From Dehalococcoidia bacterium (GTDB taxonomy: Bacteria > Chloroflexota > Dehalococcoidia > SpSt-223): DNA of 64,000 nucleotides. This document shows positions 27,513 through 36,630 of this stretch, one piece after another (the first letter of the stretch is position 1; the number at the start of each line of letters is the position of its first letter). The stretch spans positions 1 to 64,000 of the forward strand of contig JANWZD010000013.1 of NCBI GenBank assembly GCA_025054935.1, written 5' to 3'. The notes below the pieces were generated by a model, which was given only the letters and a program-made list of their open reading frames with translations, made no database searches and was not told where the DNA came from. The position numbers were made by a program, and so were the translations under genes.

Positions 27513-28687
27513 CTTTCGCTGAGGTAGGAAAGCGCAGCGCAGGCGTACACCTGAGCAGCGCGCGGGATCTGGTCGACGGCGATCCACTCATCGACCGTAT
27601 GCGCCTGCTGGATGTGGCCGGGCCCGAAGATCACCGACGGGATCCCCGCGTTGAGCGCCACCAAGGCGGAGCATCCCCCGGGAAAGCCGGCGCGCGCCGC
27701 CTGACCGAGCACCCGGGCGGCCGCTCCTTCGACAGCCTGCAGCAGCGGGTCATCCAGCGCAATTTGAGCGGCTCGCCAGGGCGCAACGCGCGGCGCCCAC
27801 TCGACGATCAGGTCGGGGTCGGCAGCTCGAAGCCGGTCGAGCATTGCCTCGAGCGCGGGGCGCAGCCGTTCTGGCGGAAGACCGGGATTGAGCCGGATAT
27901 CAACCCGGAGATCGCAGCGGTCCGGCACGGAGGCGCTCACCATGCCTCCGCCGGCGATCTGCTCGCAGTTCACGGGCGACCGGCCCCAGGCCGGCTCTTC
28001 CTCCGCGAACTCCGGAAGGGCGTAGAGCGCCTCGATGACGCGAGCCATCTTCTGAATGGCATTGATGCCGTGGTGGGCCATGCCGCTATGGGTGGCCACG
28101 CCGTAGGTAGTGATGGTGAGCGGCATTCCTCCCCGCGCCCCGATATGCACCTCGAGGTTGGTGGGCTCGGCGCAGATCATGGCGTCGCAGGCGCCCGGCC
28201 CGGCGAGCAGCTGGGGGAAGGTCCAGCCGCCGCCTTCTTCTCCGACCTCGAAGCCGACGAGCAGCGTGCCGCGCCGAAGCGCCCCCGTGTCGCGCACAGC
28301 GCGAGCGGCAACGAGGATGGCCGCGACACCGCTCTTCATGTCGCAGGCGCCGCGTCCCCACAGCCGGCCATCGCGGATCGCGGCGCCGGTCGGGTCGATC
28401 GTCATCCCGTCGAACGGCTTGGTGTCGAGGTGGCCGTTCAGGAGGAGCCGCGGTCCCGGCGCCGCGCCTTCGAGACGGCCGATGACGTTCACGCGCCCGG
28501 GCGCGATTTCCTGAAGGTCAGTCGCGATGCCGTGGGCGGTCAGCCAGGCGGCGACGGTCTCCGAAATGGCAGCGCCTTCGCGTCCGGTGACGCTCGGAAT
28601 GCGGATCAGCTGCTGGGCGAGCGCAATCGTCTCCGCTGGATCGATCGCGGCGAGCGCCTGGTCGATCGCGCGCGCGAGTTCCGTCAC
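27509..28687 (-). CDS. M20 family metallopeptidase (ArgE/DapE/ACY1-like)
   Basis: A 392-residue di-zinc amidohydrolase or deacylase. The first metal histidine is in LLNGHLDTKPFDG, the bridging aspartate in GRGACDMKSG, the catalytic Glu and metal Glu in VGFEVGEEGG, and a late histidine in FGPGHIQQAHTVDEW. The lid domain (VHIGARGGMPLT onward) is present. It probably hydrolyses an N-acyl amino acid or dipeptide; the substrate is unknown. The GTG at 28687 has GGAGG seven bases upstream, better than the ATG at 28723. Confidence 0.9.
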   Translation of the reverse strand: MTELARAIDQALAAIDPAETIALAQQLIRIPSVTGREGAAISETVAAWLTAHGIATDLQEIAPGRVNVIGRLEGAAPGPRLLLNGHLDTKPFDGMTIDPTGAAIRDGRLWGRGACDMKSGVAAILVAARAVRDTGALRRGTLLVGFEVGEEGGGWTFPQLLAGPGACDAMICAEPTNLEVHIGARGGMPLTITTYGVATHSGMAHHGINAIQKMARVIEALYALPEFAEEEPAWGRSPVNCEQIAGGGMVSASVPDRCDLRVDIRLNPGLPPERLRPALEAMLDRLRAADPDLIVEWAPRVAPWRAAQIALDDPLLQAVEGAAARVLGQAARAGFPGGCSALVALNAGIPSVIFGPGHIQQAHTVDEWIAVDQIPRAAQVYACAALSYLSES

Positions 28688-28739
28688 GCCGGACCTCCGT
28701 GATGAACTGGCGCAGTGTATCATGGGCGAGCGGTGGGGG

Positions 28740-29422
28740 ATGACCGAACGCCCGCCGCGGCCGAGCGAGCCGGCGCCCCCGGCTGACCTCCCGGTGCGAG
28801 AAGGGGTCGACTATGCGGCGCGCCACGGTCACGACACAGGGCGGCTCCTCGCCTTCAGCGCCGGCGTCTTTGCGACCGCGATCACCCTGCTTGCGCGCAA
28901 TATCCGCCTCCCCAGCTTGGACCATAGGAGCGCCGAGGCGCAGCCCCAGGCGCTCTTGAGCCGCACGAGCCGGTGCTCGTCTCCCTCCAGAGCTTCTTCA
29001 TCGTGGGCGCAGCTATGGGATGGCGCACCATCGCCTGTTTCAACTGACCCGGGCATCGGACTGCCGCTGCGCCGGCTGAACTGTTCTTTCGGATGGCCAT
29101 CGCCTGTCTGCCGGTGCCGAGCGCGGTGGTAACCGAACAGGATAGTGCCGTGCCCGCTGTTCTCCTCTCCTCGGCGTATCGACGGTGACAGCGGTGCTCG
29201 ACCGCGCGATCTGGCGCTCCGCGGTCAATCGCCGGCTGCTGCGCAGGGAGGGGGCTGCCGCAGCGCGCGCTCCATGACGCTCCGCGTGCTGTTCCTGTCG
29301 TCCTCTTCGCGCTCGGCGTTCCCATCGCCTTCTTCTCCATCCGCCTCGTCTGGGCGATTCTCCTCGCGATCGGTGTCCTCTCCGCGACGCGTGGTCCGAT
29401 CTCCGGACGTTGTGTTCGCTAG
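28740..29422 (+). pseudogene. Decayed TMEM175 / DUF1211 family potassium-channel-like gene
   Basis: The family's landmarks appear in order but in different frames. From ATG 28740: DTGRLLAFSAGVFATAITLL (first helix; FSAG where FSDG is usual). Around 28967: EPVLVSLQSFFIVGA. Around 29020: MAHHRLFQLTRASD (the HHRLF signature). Around 29078: ELFFRMAIACLPVPSAVV. Around 29188: AIWRSAVNRRLL. Around 29291: VPVVLFALGVPIAFFS. Each change of frame is separated by stops, so at least four frameshifts have accumulated. The intact protein would be about 200-220 residues with six helices. It is a clear remnant rather than a sequencing slip. Confidence 0.8.
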
Positions 29423-29432
29423 GGCAGGCGCG

Positions 29433-29459
29433 GCCGTCGGCGCAGCCCGCGCCGACGGC
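29433..29459. terminator. 11-bp perfect hairpin between the TMEM175 remnant and the solute-binding gene
   Basis: GCCGTCGGCGC (29433-29443) pairs with GCGCCGACGGC (29449-29459) around AGCCC. There is no T-tract on either side, so factor-independent termination is uncertain. It sits 10 bases after the last stop of the pseudogene and upstream of the promoter of the next gene, as expected for a transcriptional boundary. Confidence 0.45.
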
Positions 29460-29479
29460 ATAGTTGCAGGCGCCACCAC

Positions 29480-29508
29480 TTGCATAAGCATGTTGCATAC
29501 GAAATAAT
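29480..29508 (+). promoter_or_regulatory. Predicted housekeeping promoter for the solute-binding lipoprotein gene
   Basis: TTGCAT (29480-29485) and AATAAT (29503-29508) are separated by 17 bases, in an unusually AT-rich patch of this GC-rich sequence, and stand 28 bases before the ATG at 29536. A TTGCATA word is repeated at a 13-base period within the patch. Confidence 0.5.
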
Positions 29509-29535
29509 TGTCCCCGACTGCGCGGAGGAGGGAGT

Positions 29536-31101
29536 ATGCACCGTGTAATGCCTCGCCTGCCGGTTGTCCTCCTGTTGGTCGCTGTGGCCTGCGCGCCGGC
29601 TGCCCCTGCACCCTCGGGTCCCGGCGCCCCTGCCGAGCCGAAGCGCGCTGCGAACCAAGTGCTGCGGATCGGAACGAACGTCTTTCCGAACGGGGTGACC
29701 CCCTTCTCGACCGCGTTCGGCTTCTGGTCGATCGGCAATCAGTTCGACTCGCTGCTCAACTTTGACAGTAACTACGACCTCGTTCCTGGGGTCGCCGAGC
29801 GCTGGGAGCTTGCGCCGTCCGGCGACGCGTGGCGCTTTTATCTCCGCAAAGACCTCACCTTCTCGACCGGGGAGCGGCTGACGGCCGAGGACGTTGCCCA
29901 CGTGATCGAGACCGGGCGTGCCGAGCGGATCCCGGTCTCCCAGCAGGATACCTACCTGCGGGGCGCCCGCATCATCGATGACTACACCGTAGATATTCTG
30001 ATGGCCGAGCGGAACGTCGCGACGCTCTATGTCGCGCCGAGCTGGCAAATCTGGTCGAAAAAGCACTACGAGAGCGTCGGCAAAAGCGGCTTTCTCGCCA
30101 ATCCGGTCGGCAGCGGTCCGTATGTCCTCGCAGAGTATGTGCCGAGCCAGACCTTGGTCTACCGGCTGCGCACCGACCGCCCGCATCCCTACCGCCGGGC
30201 GATCCTGACCGAGATCCGCATCACGAATGTCCCTGAGCCGAGCGCCCTCATCAATGGGATGCGCACCGACGAGATCGACATGGCGATCGGCAGTTTTAGC
30301 CCCGACCAGGCGCGCCAAGCAAAGGACTCGGGCATCAATGTCATCCAGCCGCCGCGCCAAGCGAGCTACTACGCCATTCTGTTCAATAAAGACCCGATCC
30401 GGGGCACACCCTACGAAGATAAGCGCGTCCGTCTCGCCCTGAACTACGCCGTTGATAAGGAGACTATCGTCAAGACGCTCTACGCCGGCTTCTCCCAGCC
30501 GCTCAGCCAGCTCTCCGTGCCCGGCGATCCGAGCTACAACCCGGACCTGAAGCCTGTGCCGTACGACCCGGCGATGGCGCGGCGGCTGCTCGCCGAGGCC
30601 GGCTATCCGAACGGCTTCCGCGCCGGCGCGATCGACTTTGTCCCGCGCCCGCTCAACACCTCGGTGCTGCAGGCGGTCCAAAGCATGCATCGCGATATCG
30701 GCGTCCATTGGGACCTGAACCCGGTCGAGTCGGGCATCTATGTCGATATCGCCTACGGGCTGAACGGGCGAGATGCGCTCCGCAAGGAGATGATCGAGGC
30801 GGGCGGGTCGAACAATAACGGGATCTGGACCTTCCCGTGGGCGTTCCTAAAGTGCGCTCAGCCGAAGCCGCTCTACTGCTCGCCCGAGCTCGACCGTCAT
30901 ATGCAGCTTGCGCTTGCCGAACTCGACAAGGAGAAGCGGAACGCCCATCTTCGCAACGCGATGAAGGCGTGGGTGGAGGAATGGTCGATGATCTACCTCG
31001 TCAGCACCCCGCAATTCAGCATGCTCGGGAGCAAAGTGCGCGGCTTCACGTGGACGACCCAAGCGTTCTATTCCCTCGACGGCACGTATAAGGTCGAGTA
31101 G
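29536..31101 (+). CDS. ABC transporter substrate-binding lipoprotein, family 5 (peptide/nickel type)
   Basis: A 521-residue extracytoplasmic binding protein. A short signal ends in VAVAC (lipobox), then a Pro/Ala-rich linker. The mature fold shows VPGVAERWELAP, the FYLRKDLTFSTGERLTAEDV family-5 signature, NPVGSGPYVLAEY, DKRVRLALNYAVDKE and ARRLLAEAGYPNGF. The ATG has GGAGGAGGGAG directly upstream. No permease or ATPase gene follows, so this is an orphan binding protein that must use a transporter encoded elsewhere. It is paralogous to the gene at 54545. Confidence 0.93.
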   Translation: MHRVMPRLPVVLLLVAVACAPAAPAPSGPGAPAEPKRAANQVLRIGTNVFPNGVTPFSTAFGFWSIGNQFDSLLNFDSNYDLVPGVAERWELAPSGDAWRFYLRKDLTFSTGERLTAEDVAHVIETGRAERIPVSQQDTYLRGARIIDDYTVDILMAERNVATLYVAPSWQIWSKKHYESVGKSGFLANPVGSGPYVLAEYVPSQTLVYRLRTDRPHPYRRAILTEIRITNVPEPSALINGMRTDEIDMAIGSFSPDQARQAKDSGINVIQPPRQASYYAILFNKDPIRGTPYEDKRVRLALNYAVDKETIVKTLYAGFSQPLSQLSVPGDPSYNPDLKPVPYDPAMARRLLAEAGYPNGFRAGAIDFVPRPLNTSVLQAVQSMHRDIGVHWDLNPVESGIYVDIAYGLNGRDALRKEMIEAGGSNNNGIWTFPWAFLKCAQPKPLYCSPELDRHMQLALAELDKEKRNAHLRNAMKAWVEEWSMIYLVSTPQFSMLGSKVRGFTWTTQAFYSLDGTYKVE

Positions 31102-31782
31102 GACACGGGGCCCGCGGGCGGATGCTCCGGCAGCACGGTGGCCCCAGGCTGCCGGAGCGCTGCGCCGGCTGCCGCCTCGCCGCGGCGCTTCTGGCAGGAG
31201 CGGCGGCTTCCCCAATTTCGGCACCAGCCGCCCCAGTTCGCCGAACGGCGCTCTCTCGCGGGGAAGCGCGCCCGAGCCGATCAGGTGCTAGTCAGATGTA
31301 GGAGAGCAGCCGGTCGGCGGGCATCGCTGCCCCGTGGTCGCCGCTGTTCCAGCTGCCGGAGGCGGCGCGTTGGCAGGCAGATATCGGGGAGGTTGCAGGA
31401 GGAGACGACCCCGGCTCGACGATGCTGCAGTCAGACAGCAGCGTCCCGCCGCGGAGCGGAAAGAGCATCGCCATGGTCGAGGCCGAATGGCGCGCTCCAA
31501 CGCAGTGGAGCGTGACGCGACGCCGCCGAGCGTCGCCACCTCCTCACTATCGACCTAGCCGCGTCGCCGAGAAGATGGTCGGGGCGGTGCGCTGAGCGAG
31601 GCGCTAGGCGGCGAGGCGGTGCGCGACGATTTCGGCCGCGGGCGCCAGATTCGCGGCGCCGGCGATATGGTCCTTGCGCTCGTGGCGGTAAATAATCGCG
31701 CGGCTGGGGGCGTTGGTCACGGAAGCGATCGCCTCGCGGCAGGCGCGGGCGGCTCCCGCGAGCAGTCGGCCTGAGCGACGAG
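31102..31782. other. Gene-free spacer with a strong hairpin and a possible gene remnant
   Basis: Just after the solute-binding gene, GCTCCGGCAGC (31124-31134) pairs with GCTGCCGGAGC (31148-31158) across a 13-base loop, a plausible terminator without a T-tract. On the minus strand, ending at the TAG at 31604-31606, a short frame reads ACREAIASVTNAP and AIIYRHERKDHIAGA, which looks protein-like. It has no start and no family I recognise. The other frames crossing this region are arginine-rich shadows. Confidence 0.4.
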
Positions 31783-34329
31783 CTAAGCCCAGCGGACGAG
31801 CCGCATTTCGTAAGGGTCGTGGAGGTCGGGATGGTGCGGAACGACGCGGACGCCGTACCCAAGCATGCCGGTGGTCTCGAGCGGGATCTCGCCCGCGAAG
31901 AGATACCCTCCCTGTCCGTCGCGCTCGACCGGCTGCAGCCGCACCGTTCGCCCCTCTGTCACTTGTCGGCGGCCGTCGACCGGGCCGTAGAACGCCTCGA
32001 CCGCGACCTCTTCCGGCTGAACGCGGCCAAGGAAGACGCGCGCACGCACCGGCAGCGTCGAGCCGACCATCGATTCGGTCAGGTCGTTCGCTTCAACACG
32101 GTCGATCCAAATGTCGCTCCAGCGTTCAGTGAGGGAGCGCTTCCAAGCAGCAAGCTCGCGCGCCCGGCGTTGGCCGTCTGCGTCGAGGCGAAGCGCGCGG
32201 TGGGCGCTGGGAAGATACGCTGCCTCGAGGTACTGCTCGATCATGCGGTCGGTGTTGAAGAAGGGGGAGAGCTCGGCGATCGCGTTTTTCATCAGCTGCA
32301 CCCAGCGGCGCGGCACGCCGCGAACCCGGTCGTAGAACGTCGGAACGATCTCGTGCTCGAGCAGGTCGTAGAGGAGCTCGCTCTCGACTTGGTTCTGGGC
32401 CTCGATCGAGGGGTAGACCTCGTGACCGCCGATCGCCCACCCGAGGCCAGGCTGGTACGCTTCTGCCCACCAGCCGTCGAGGGTGGAAACGTGGAGCACG
32501 CCGTTGCAGGCGGCCTTCATGCCGCTGGTGCCGCTCGCTTCCTGGGGACGCAGGGGCGTGTTCAGCCAGATGTCGCAGCCTTGCACCAGCCGTTTGGCGA
32601 CGAGAATGTCGTAGTTCTCGATAAACGCGACGCGCGAGCGGAGGTCTGGCCGGCGGAAGAGGTGGATGATTTCGCGGATGAGGGCCTTGGCCGGCTCGTC
32701 TTGAGGGTGAGCTTTGCCGGCGATGATGATCTGAACGGGGCGCTCGGGGTGGTTGAGGATGCGGGCCAGCCGGTCGGGGTCGCGGAAAAGCAGCGTGGCG
32801 CGCTTGTAGAGCGCGAACCGGCGCGCGAACCCGATCGTCAAGGCCTGCGGGTCGAGAAGCCGCGACGCCTCTTCGATCGTGGCGGGGAGCGCTCCTGTCG
32901 CGCGGAGCTGCTGGACGACGCGCTCCCGGGTGAAGGAGACGAGCTGCTCCCGTGCGCGCTCGTGCGCGCGCCACAGCTCTTCGTCTGGGATCCGCGCGAC
33001 GCCCGCCCAGTTGGCGCGGTCGGCTGGACGGTCCCACCAGCCGGCACCGAGATAGCGGGTGAACAGAGCGGCCAGTTCGGGGTTGATCCAGGAGCGGTGA
33101 TGCACGCCATTCGTCACGTGCGTGATCGGCACCTCGCTATCCGGCACGTCGGGCCAGAGGCCGCGCCACATTCCGCGCGATACCTTGCCGTGCAGCTGGG
33201 AGACACCGTTGACCGTGTCTGACAGGCGGATGCCCAGTACGGCCATCGAGAACAGTTCGTTGTGGTCGTGGGGGTTCTGGCGGCCGAGGCCGAGAAACTC
33301 CTCGCGGCTGAGCCCGAGCTGCGGCCAGTAGTGGCCAAAATAGCGGTCGAGGAGGTCGGGCGCGAACATGTCGATCCCGGCGGGCACCGGCGTGTGGGTC
33401 GTGAAAACGTGGCTTGCCGAAGCCAGTTCACGCGCTTCGTCGAAGGAGAGCCCATGCTTGCGCATCAGAACGCGGATGCGCTCTAGGGCCAAGAACGCGG
33501 AATGCCCTTCATTCATATGGCAGATCGGTTTGTCGATGCCGAGGGCTTCCAGCAGCCGAATCCCGCCGATCCCCAAAACGATCTCCTGCTTGATGCGGTG
33601 CTCGATGTCGCCGCCGTAGAGACGGTCGGTGATGCTGCGGTCCTCCGGCAGGTTCTCCGGGACGTTGGTATCGAGCATGTAGCAGGGGATCCGGCCGACT
33701 TGGATCCGCCAGACGCGGGCGACGACGCGCCGTCCCGCGAGATCGATCTCGACCGTGAGCAGCGAGCCGTCGGGGCGGCGCTCCGGGATAATGGGGAGGC
33801 GGGCATAGTCGACGTCGGCGAATTCCTGCTGCTGCCATCCGTCGGCGTTGAGATACTGCCGGAAATAGCCGCGGCTGTAGTGCAGCCCGATCCCGATCAC
33901 GGGCAGCGCGGTATCGCTCGCTGACTTGAGATAGTCGCCCGAGAGGATGCCGAGGCCGCCGGAATAGATGGGGAGACAGGCAGCAATTCCGAACTCGAAG
34001 CAGAAGAAGACGATCGTGTGCCCTCTCAGCTCAGCAGTGAGAGGATGGGGGGGGCGGTTGAGATGCTCATGCAGCTGTTCGACGGCGCGGGCAAGCTGCG
34101 ATCGAAAGCCGGGGTCGTCTGCTGCTGCCTTCAGCCGGTCTTGGTCGATCTCGGCCAGAAGCCGCACCGGGTTCTCGCCGGTTTTTTCCCACAGTTCGGG
34201 GTCGAGCCGTTGGAAGAGGGTGCGGGTTGTCTCGTCCCACGACCAGAACAGGTTGTAGGCAAGGTCGCGCAGCGGCGCCAAACTCGGCGGCAGCGTGGGC
34301 ACCACACGAACGGTGTGAAAGGTCGGCAC
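31783..34329 (-). CDS. glgP: Alpha-glucan phosphorylase (short GlgP form with DUF3417 N-terminus)
   Basis: An 848-residue GT35 enzyme releasing glucose 1-phosphate from glycogen or maltodextrin. The N-terminal LRDLAYNLFWSWDETTRTLF is the DUF3417 signature of the archaeal/Thermus-like form. CFEFGIAACLPIYSGGLGILSGD, CHMNEGHSAFLALERI, THTPVPAGID and FARRFALYKRATLL are conserved. The PLP lysine is K605 in EASGTSGMKAACNG. It has about the usual length of this subgroup. Two small genes precede it on the same strand with short gaps, so it is probably the last gene of a three-gene unit. Confidence 0.96.
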   Translation of the reverse strand: MPTFHTVRVVPTLPPSLAPLRDLAYNLFWSWDETTRTLFQRLDPELWEKTGENPVRLLAEIDQDRLKAAADDPGFRSQLARAVEQLHEHLNRPPHPLTAELRGHTIVFFCFEFGIAACLPIYSGGLGILSGDYLKSASDTALPVIGIGLHYSRGYFRQYLNADGWQQQEFADVDYARLPIIPERRPDGSLLTVEIDLAGRRVVARVWRIQVGRIPCYMLDTNVPENLPEDRSITDRLYGGDIEHRIKQEIVLGIGGIRLLEALGIDKPICHMNEGHSAFLALERIRVLMRKHGLSFDEARELASASHVFTTHTPVPAGIDMFAPDLLDRYFGHYWPQLGLSREEFLGLGRQNPHDHNELFSMAVLGIRLSDTVNGVSQLHGKVSRGMWRGLWPDVPDSEVPITHVTNGVHHRSWINPELAALFTRYLGAGWWDRPADRANWAGVARIPDEELWRAHERAREQLVSFTRERVVQQLRATGALPATIEEASRLLDPQALTIGFARRFALYKRATLLFRDPDRLARILNHPERPVQIIIAGKAHPQDEPAKALIREIIHLFRRPDLRSRVAFIENYDILVAKRLVQGCDIWLNTPLRPQEASGTSGMKAACNGVLHVSTLDGWWAEAYQPGLGWAIGGHEVYPSIEAQNQVESELLYDLLEHEIVPTFYDRVRGVPRRWVQLMKNAIAELSPFFNTDRMIEQYLEAAYLPSAHRALRLDADGQRRARELAAWKRSLTERWSDIWIDRVEANDLTESMVGSTLPVRARVFLGRVQPEEVAVEAFYGPVDGRRQVTEGRTVRLQPVERDGQGGYLFAGEIPLETTGMLGYGVRVVPHHPDLHDPYEMRLVRWA

Positions 34330-34340
34330 GACGCAGACTC

Positions 34341-34613
34341 CTAGTGAGAGCGAGCTTCCCAGCGTGCCAGCAAGTCGACCGAAGCGTGAGGGGTGTCTGG
34401 AAAGCTCGGATTGGTGATCGCGATATTTGCGCGGAGGAGCTCAACGAAACGCTCGCCAGTGAGCGGAAATTCGACGAGCGTGCCGAGCAATTTCTCGAGA
34501 TACTGGATGCGCCAGGCGCAGGCGGCGGCGCGCGGGTCGCCGGCGGCAGTCAGGGCGGCGTGGCGCGCGGTCTCCTCCTCGAGTAACTCCTCGACGAGCG
34601 TAGCAGGGTCCAT
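34341..34613 (-). CDS. Small helical hypothetical protein
   Basis: A 90-residue protein starting MDPATLVEELLEEE, acidic and predicted to be almost entirely helical, with no signal or membrane segment. It lies 17 bp downstream of the DUF423 gene and 11 bp upstream of glgP, so the three are probably co-transcribed. I do not recognise the family. The ATG at 34613 was chosen because the open frame upstream is antisense-like and runs into the DUF423 gene. Confidence 0.6.
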   Translation of the reverse strand: MDPATLVEELLEEETARHAALTAAGDPRAAACAWRIQYLEKLLGTLVEFPLTGERFVELLRANIAITNPSFPDTPHASVDLLARWEARSH

Positions 34614-34630
34614 CCGCACTTCCGCAGAGA

Positions 34631-35032
34631 TTATTTCCGTCGGGAGGCGCCCGCGAAGGCCCAGGCGAGCGCTGCCCATCCGACCACGAAGGAAGCGCCG
34701 CCGACCGGCGCGATCATGCCGAGCCACCCTTGGCCAGTGAGGGCGAGCACGACGAGGCTGCCGCAGAAGAGCACGATGCCGAGCGCGAAGGCGCTCCCCG
34801 CGAGCATGGCAGCCCAGCTTGGCCACCGGTCGGCAACCCAGGCGACCGCCAGCAGCGCCAATCCATGGTACATCTGGTAGCGTGCCGCTGTCTCGAAGAT
34901 GGCGAGACGGTCTGTCGGGAGCACGCTGCGCAGCGCATGAGTGCCAAACGCGCCGGCAGCAACTGCGAGGCCAGCGAGCACCGCGCCGGCGATGCCGTAC
35001 CAGCGGGCAGTTGAGCCGTGGGCTGCGTTCAT
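34631..35032 (-). CDS. DUF423 family membrane protein
   Basis: A 133-residue inner-membrane protein with four predicted helices. The family hallmarks are the N-terminal GLAVAAGAFGTHALR and the ETAARYQMYHGLALL segment, followed by FCGSLVVLALTG and APVGGASFVVGW. The molecular function of DUF423 is unknown. The start is ATG 35032, since the longer frame upstream is basic and unlike the family. It is divergent from a small SnoaL-like gene. Confidence 0.9.
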   Translation of the reverse strand: MNAAHGSTARWYGIAGAVLAGLAVAAGAFGTHALRSVLPTDRLAIFETAARYQMYHGLALLAVAWVADRWPSWAAMLAGSAFALGIVLFCGSLVVLALTGQGWLGMIAPVGGASFVVGWAALAWAFAGASRRK

Positions 35033-35133
35033 GCCACCGCGAAGTATAGGCGAGCGGTCGGCGGCTGGCACTCGCCGAGGAGGCGCCTTCGCGTATGGCC
35101 GTGCTGGCCGCTGGGAGCTGGGAGGCGGCAAGG

Positions 35134-35544
35134 ATGAGCGACCTGCGGGCCGAGTTCGAAGCCGCGGTCCGATATAGCTATGGCTCCTTCCTCCAATTCG
35201 ATCCCGAGGCGATCGAACGGGGCGACGCCGATGACGGCGCGGTCTGGCATGGCTGGTTCCTCGATCCGGTGCGAGGCAAGGCGGGGCGCGCCGACGATAT
35301 AGCGGCCGCCAAACGGCGCGGCCCGCTGCGCCTCGACCTCGAGCCGCCCGTCGTCACCTTCCACGGGAACGTCGCCATCGCCCGCTACTACCTGGACTTC
35401 GCCTTCGCCCCGCCGAACGCGACGAGCGGCCGCGTCTGGGTGACGCCCGTCTTCGAGCGCGACCCCTCCGCTCCGGCCGGCTGGCGGCGGCTCCACCGCC
35501 ATGAGGGGATGGTTCCGGCGGGGCGGCCGCCGCTTCCTGACTGA
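35134..35544 (+). CDS. Small SnoaL/NTF2-like hypothetical protein
   Basis: A 136-residue protein starting MSDLRAEFEAAVRYSYGSF. The pattern of an N-terminal helix followed by strands such as PVVTFHGNVAIARYYLDF and GRVWVTPVFERD, and then WRRLHRHEGMV, suits an NTF2/SnoaL-like ketosteroid-isomerase fold. No catalytic residues can be assigned. GGGAGGCGGCAAGG precedes the ATG at 35134. It is a single-gene unit 84 bp upstream of the moxR gene. Confidence 0.6.
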   Translation: MSDLRAEFEAAVRYSYGSFLQFDPEAIERGDADDGAVWHGWFLDPVRGKAGRADDIAAAKRRGPLRLDLEPPVVTFHGNVAIARYYLDFAFAPPNATSGRVWVTPVFERDPSAPAGWRRLHRHEGMVPAGRPPLPD

Positions 35545-35628
35545 ACGCACCGATTTGAAACTTCTGTCATCGACTCGCGATACTCCGTCGCAGCAGGCCT
35601 GGGCGACACGCCGAGGCAGGAGGCGGCT

Positions 35629-36630
35629 GTGGCGGGATCGCGCCTTGACCGGTCGGTCTGGGAGAACGTTCTGTTCGAGATCAAGAAAGTGATCGTCGGG
35701 CAGGAGCACCTGCTCGAGGTGATGCTCGTTGCGCTTCTCGCGAAGGGACACATTCTGATCGAGGGCGTGCCGGGGCTGGCGAAGACCCTCGCCATTAAGA
35801 CAATGGCGCAGGTTATCTCGGGCAAGTTCCAGCGCATTCAGTTCACGCCCGACCTCGTCCCCGCCGATCTGGTCGGCACGCGTATCTACAACCAGCAGAC
35901 GGGGGAATTCGGCACGCAATTCGGGCCGGTCTTTACCAATCTCCTGCTCGCCGATGAGATCAACCGTGCTCCCGCCAAAGTCCAATCGGCACTGCTGGAA
36001 GTGATGCAGGAGCATCAAGTGACGATCGGCAACGAGACCTACCGCGTGCCGGAGCCGTTTCTTGTTCTCGCCACTCAGAACCCGATCGAGAGCGAAGGGA
36101 CCTATCAGCTCCCGGAGGCGCAGATCGATCGCTTCATGTTTAAGACCGTTATCGGCTATCCCAGCCCGAGCGAGGAGGCGACAATCGTCGCCCGCGTCAC
36201 GGATGCCAACCCGCCGGTTGCGCGGCCGATTGTCACGACGGCCGACCTCATTGAGGCGCAGCGCCAAGTCGAGCTGGTCTATGTCGACCCCAAGGTGATC
36301 GAATATGCCGTCATGCTCACCACTGCGACGCGCCGGCCAGCGGATTTTGGGCTACCGCAGCTCGCCAAGTTCATCGCTTTCGGCGCGAGCCCGCGCGGCT
36401 CGATCAACCTGATCTTGGGCGCAAAGGCGCTCGCCGTGCTGCGCGGGCGCGACTATGTCGTGCCGGATGACGTGCGCGACCTTGCGCTTGACGTGCTTCG
36501 CCATCGGATGGTGCTGTCCTACGAAGCGCTGGCTCAGGAGGTCACCGGCGATAACATCGTGCGGGCGATCTTGACCGCGGTGCGGCCGCCGAAGCTTGAC
36601 CTGACGGGCCGGCCGGTCTCTGTCTCCTAA
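35629..36630 (+). CDS. MoxR family AAA+ ATPase
   Basis: A 333-residue AAA+ protein of the MoxR branch, a chaperone-like ATPase usually paired with VWA-domain proteins. Walker A is EGVPGLAKT, Walker B is LLLADEINRAPAKVQ, the MoxR motif FTPDLVPADLVG is present, and sensor 1 lies in VLATQNPIESEGTY. It starts with GTG 35629, with AGGAGG seven bases upstream. TAATG links it to the DUF58 gene. The three-gene moxR-DUF58-VWA arrangement is standard and likely acts on envelope or metal-enzyme maturation. Confidence 0.95.
   Translation: MAGSRLDRSVWENVLFEIKKVIVGQEHLLEVMLVALLAKGHILIEGVPGLAKTLAIKTMAQVISGKFQRIQFTPDLVPADLVGTRIYNQQTGEFGTQFGPVFTNLLLADEINRAPAKVQSALLEVMQEHQVTIGNETYRVPEPFLVLATQNPIESEGTYQLPEAQIDRFMFKTVIGYPSPSEEATIVARVTDANPPVARPIVTTADLIEAQRQVELVYVDPKVIEYAVMLTTATRRPADFGLPQLAKFIAFGASPRGSINLILGAKALAVLRGRDYVVPDDVRDLALDVLRHRMVLSYEALAQEVTGDNIVRAILTAVRPPKLDLTGRPVSVS

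Noticed and set aside
31138-31515. Plus-strand small open frame after the first solute-binding gene
   Set aside because: It begins inside a hairpin, is almost entirely Arg/Ser/Ala and has no ribosome binding site.
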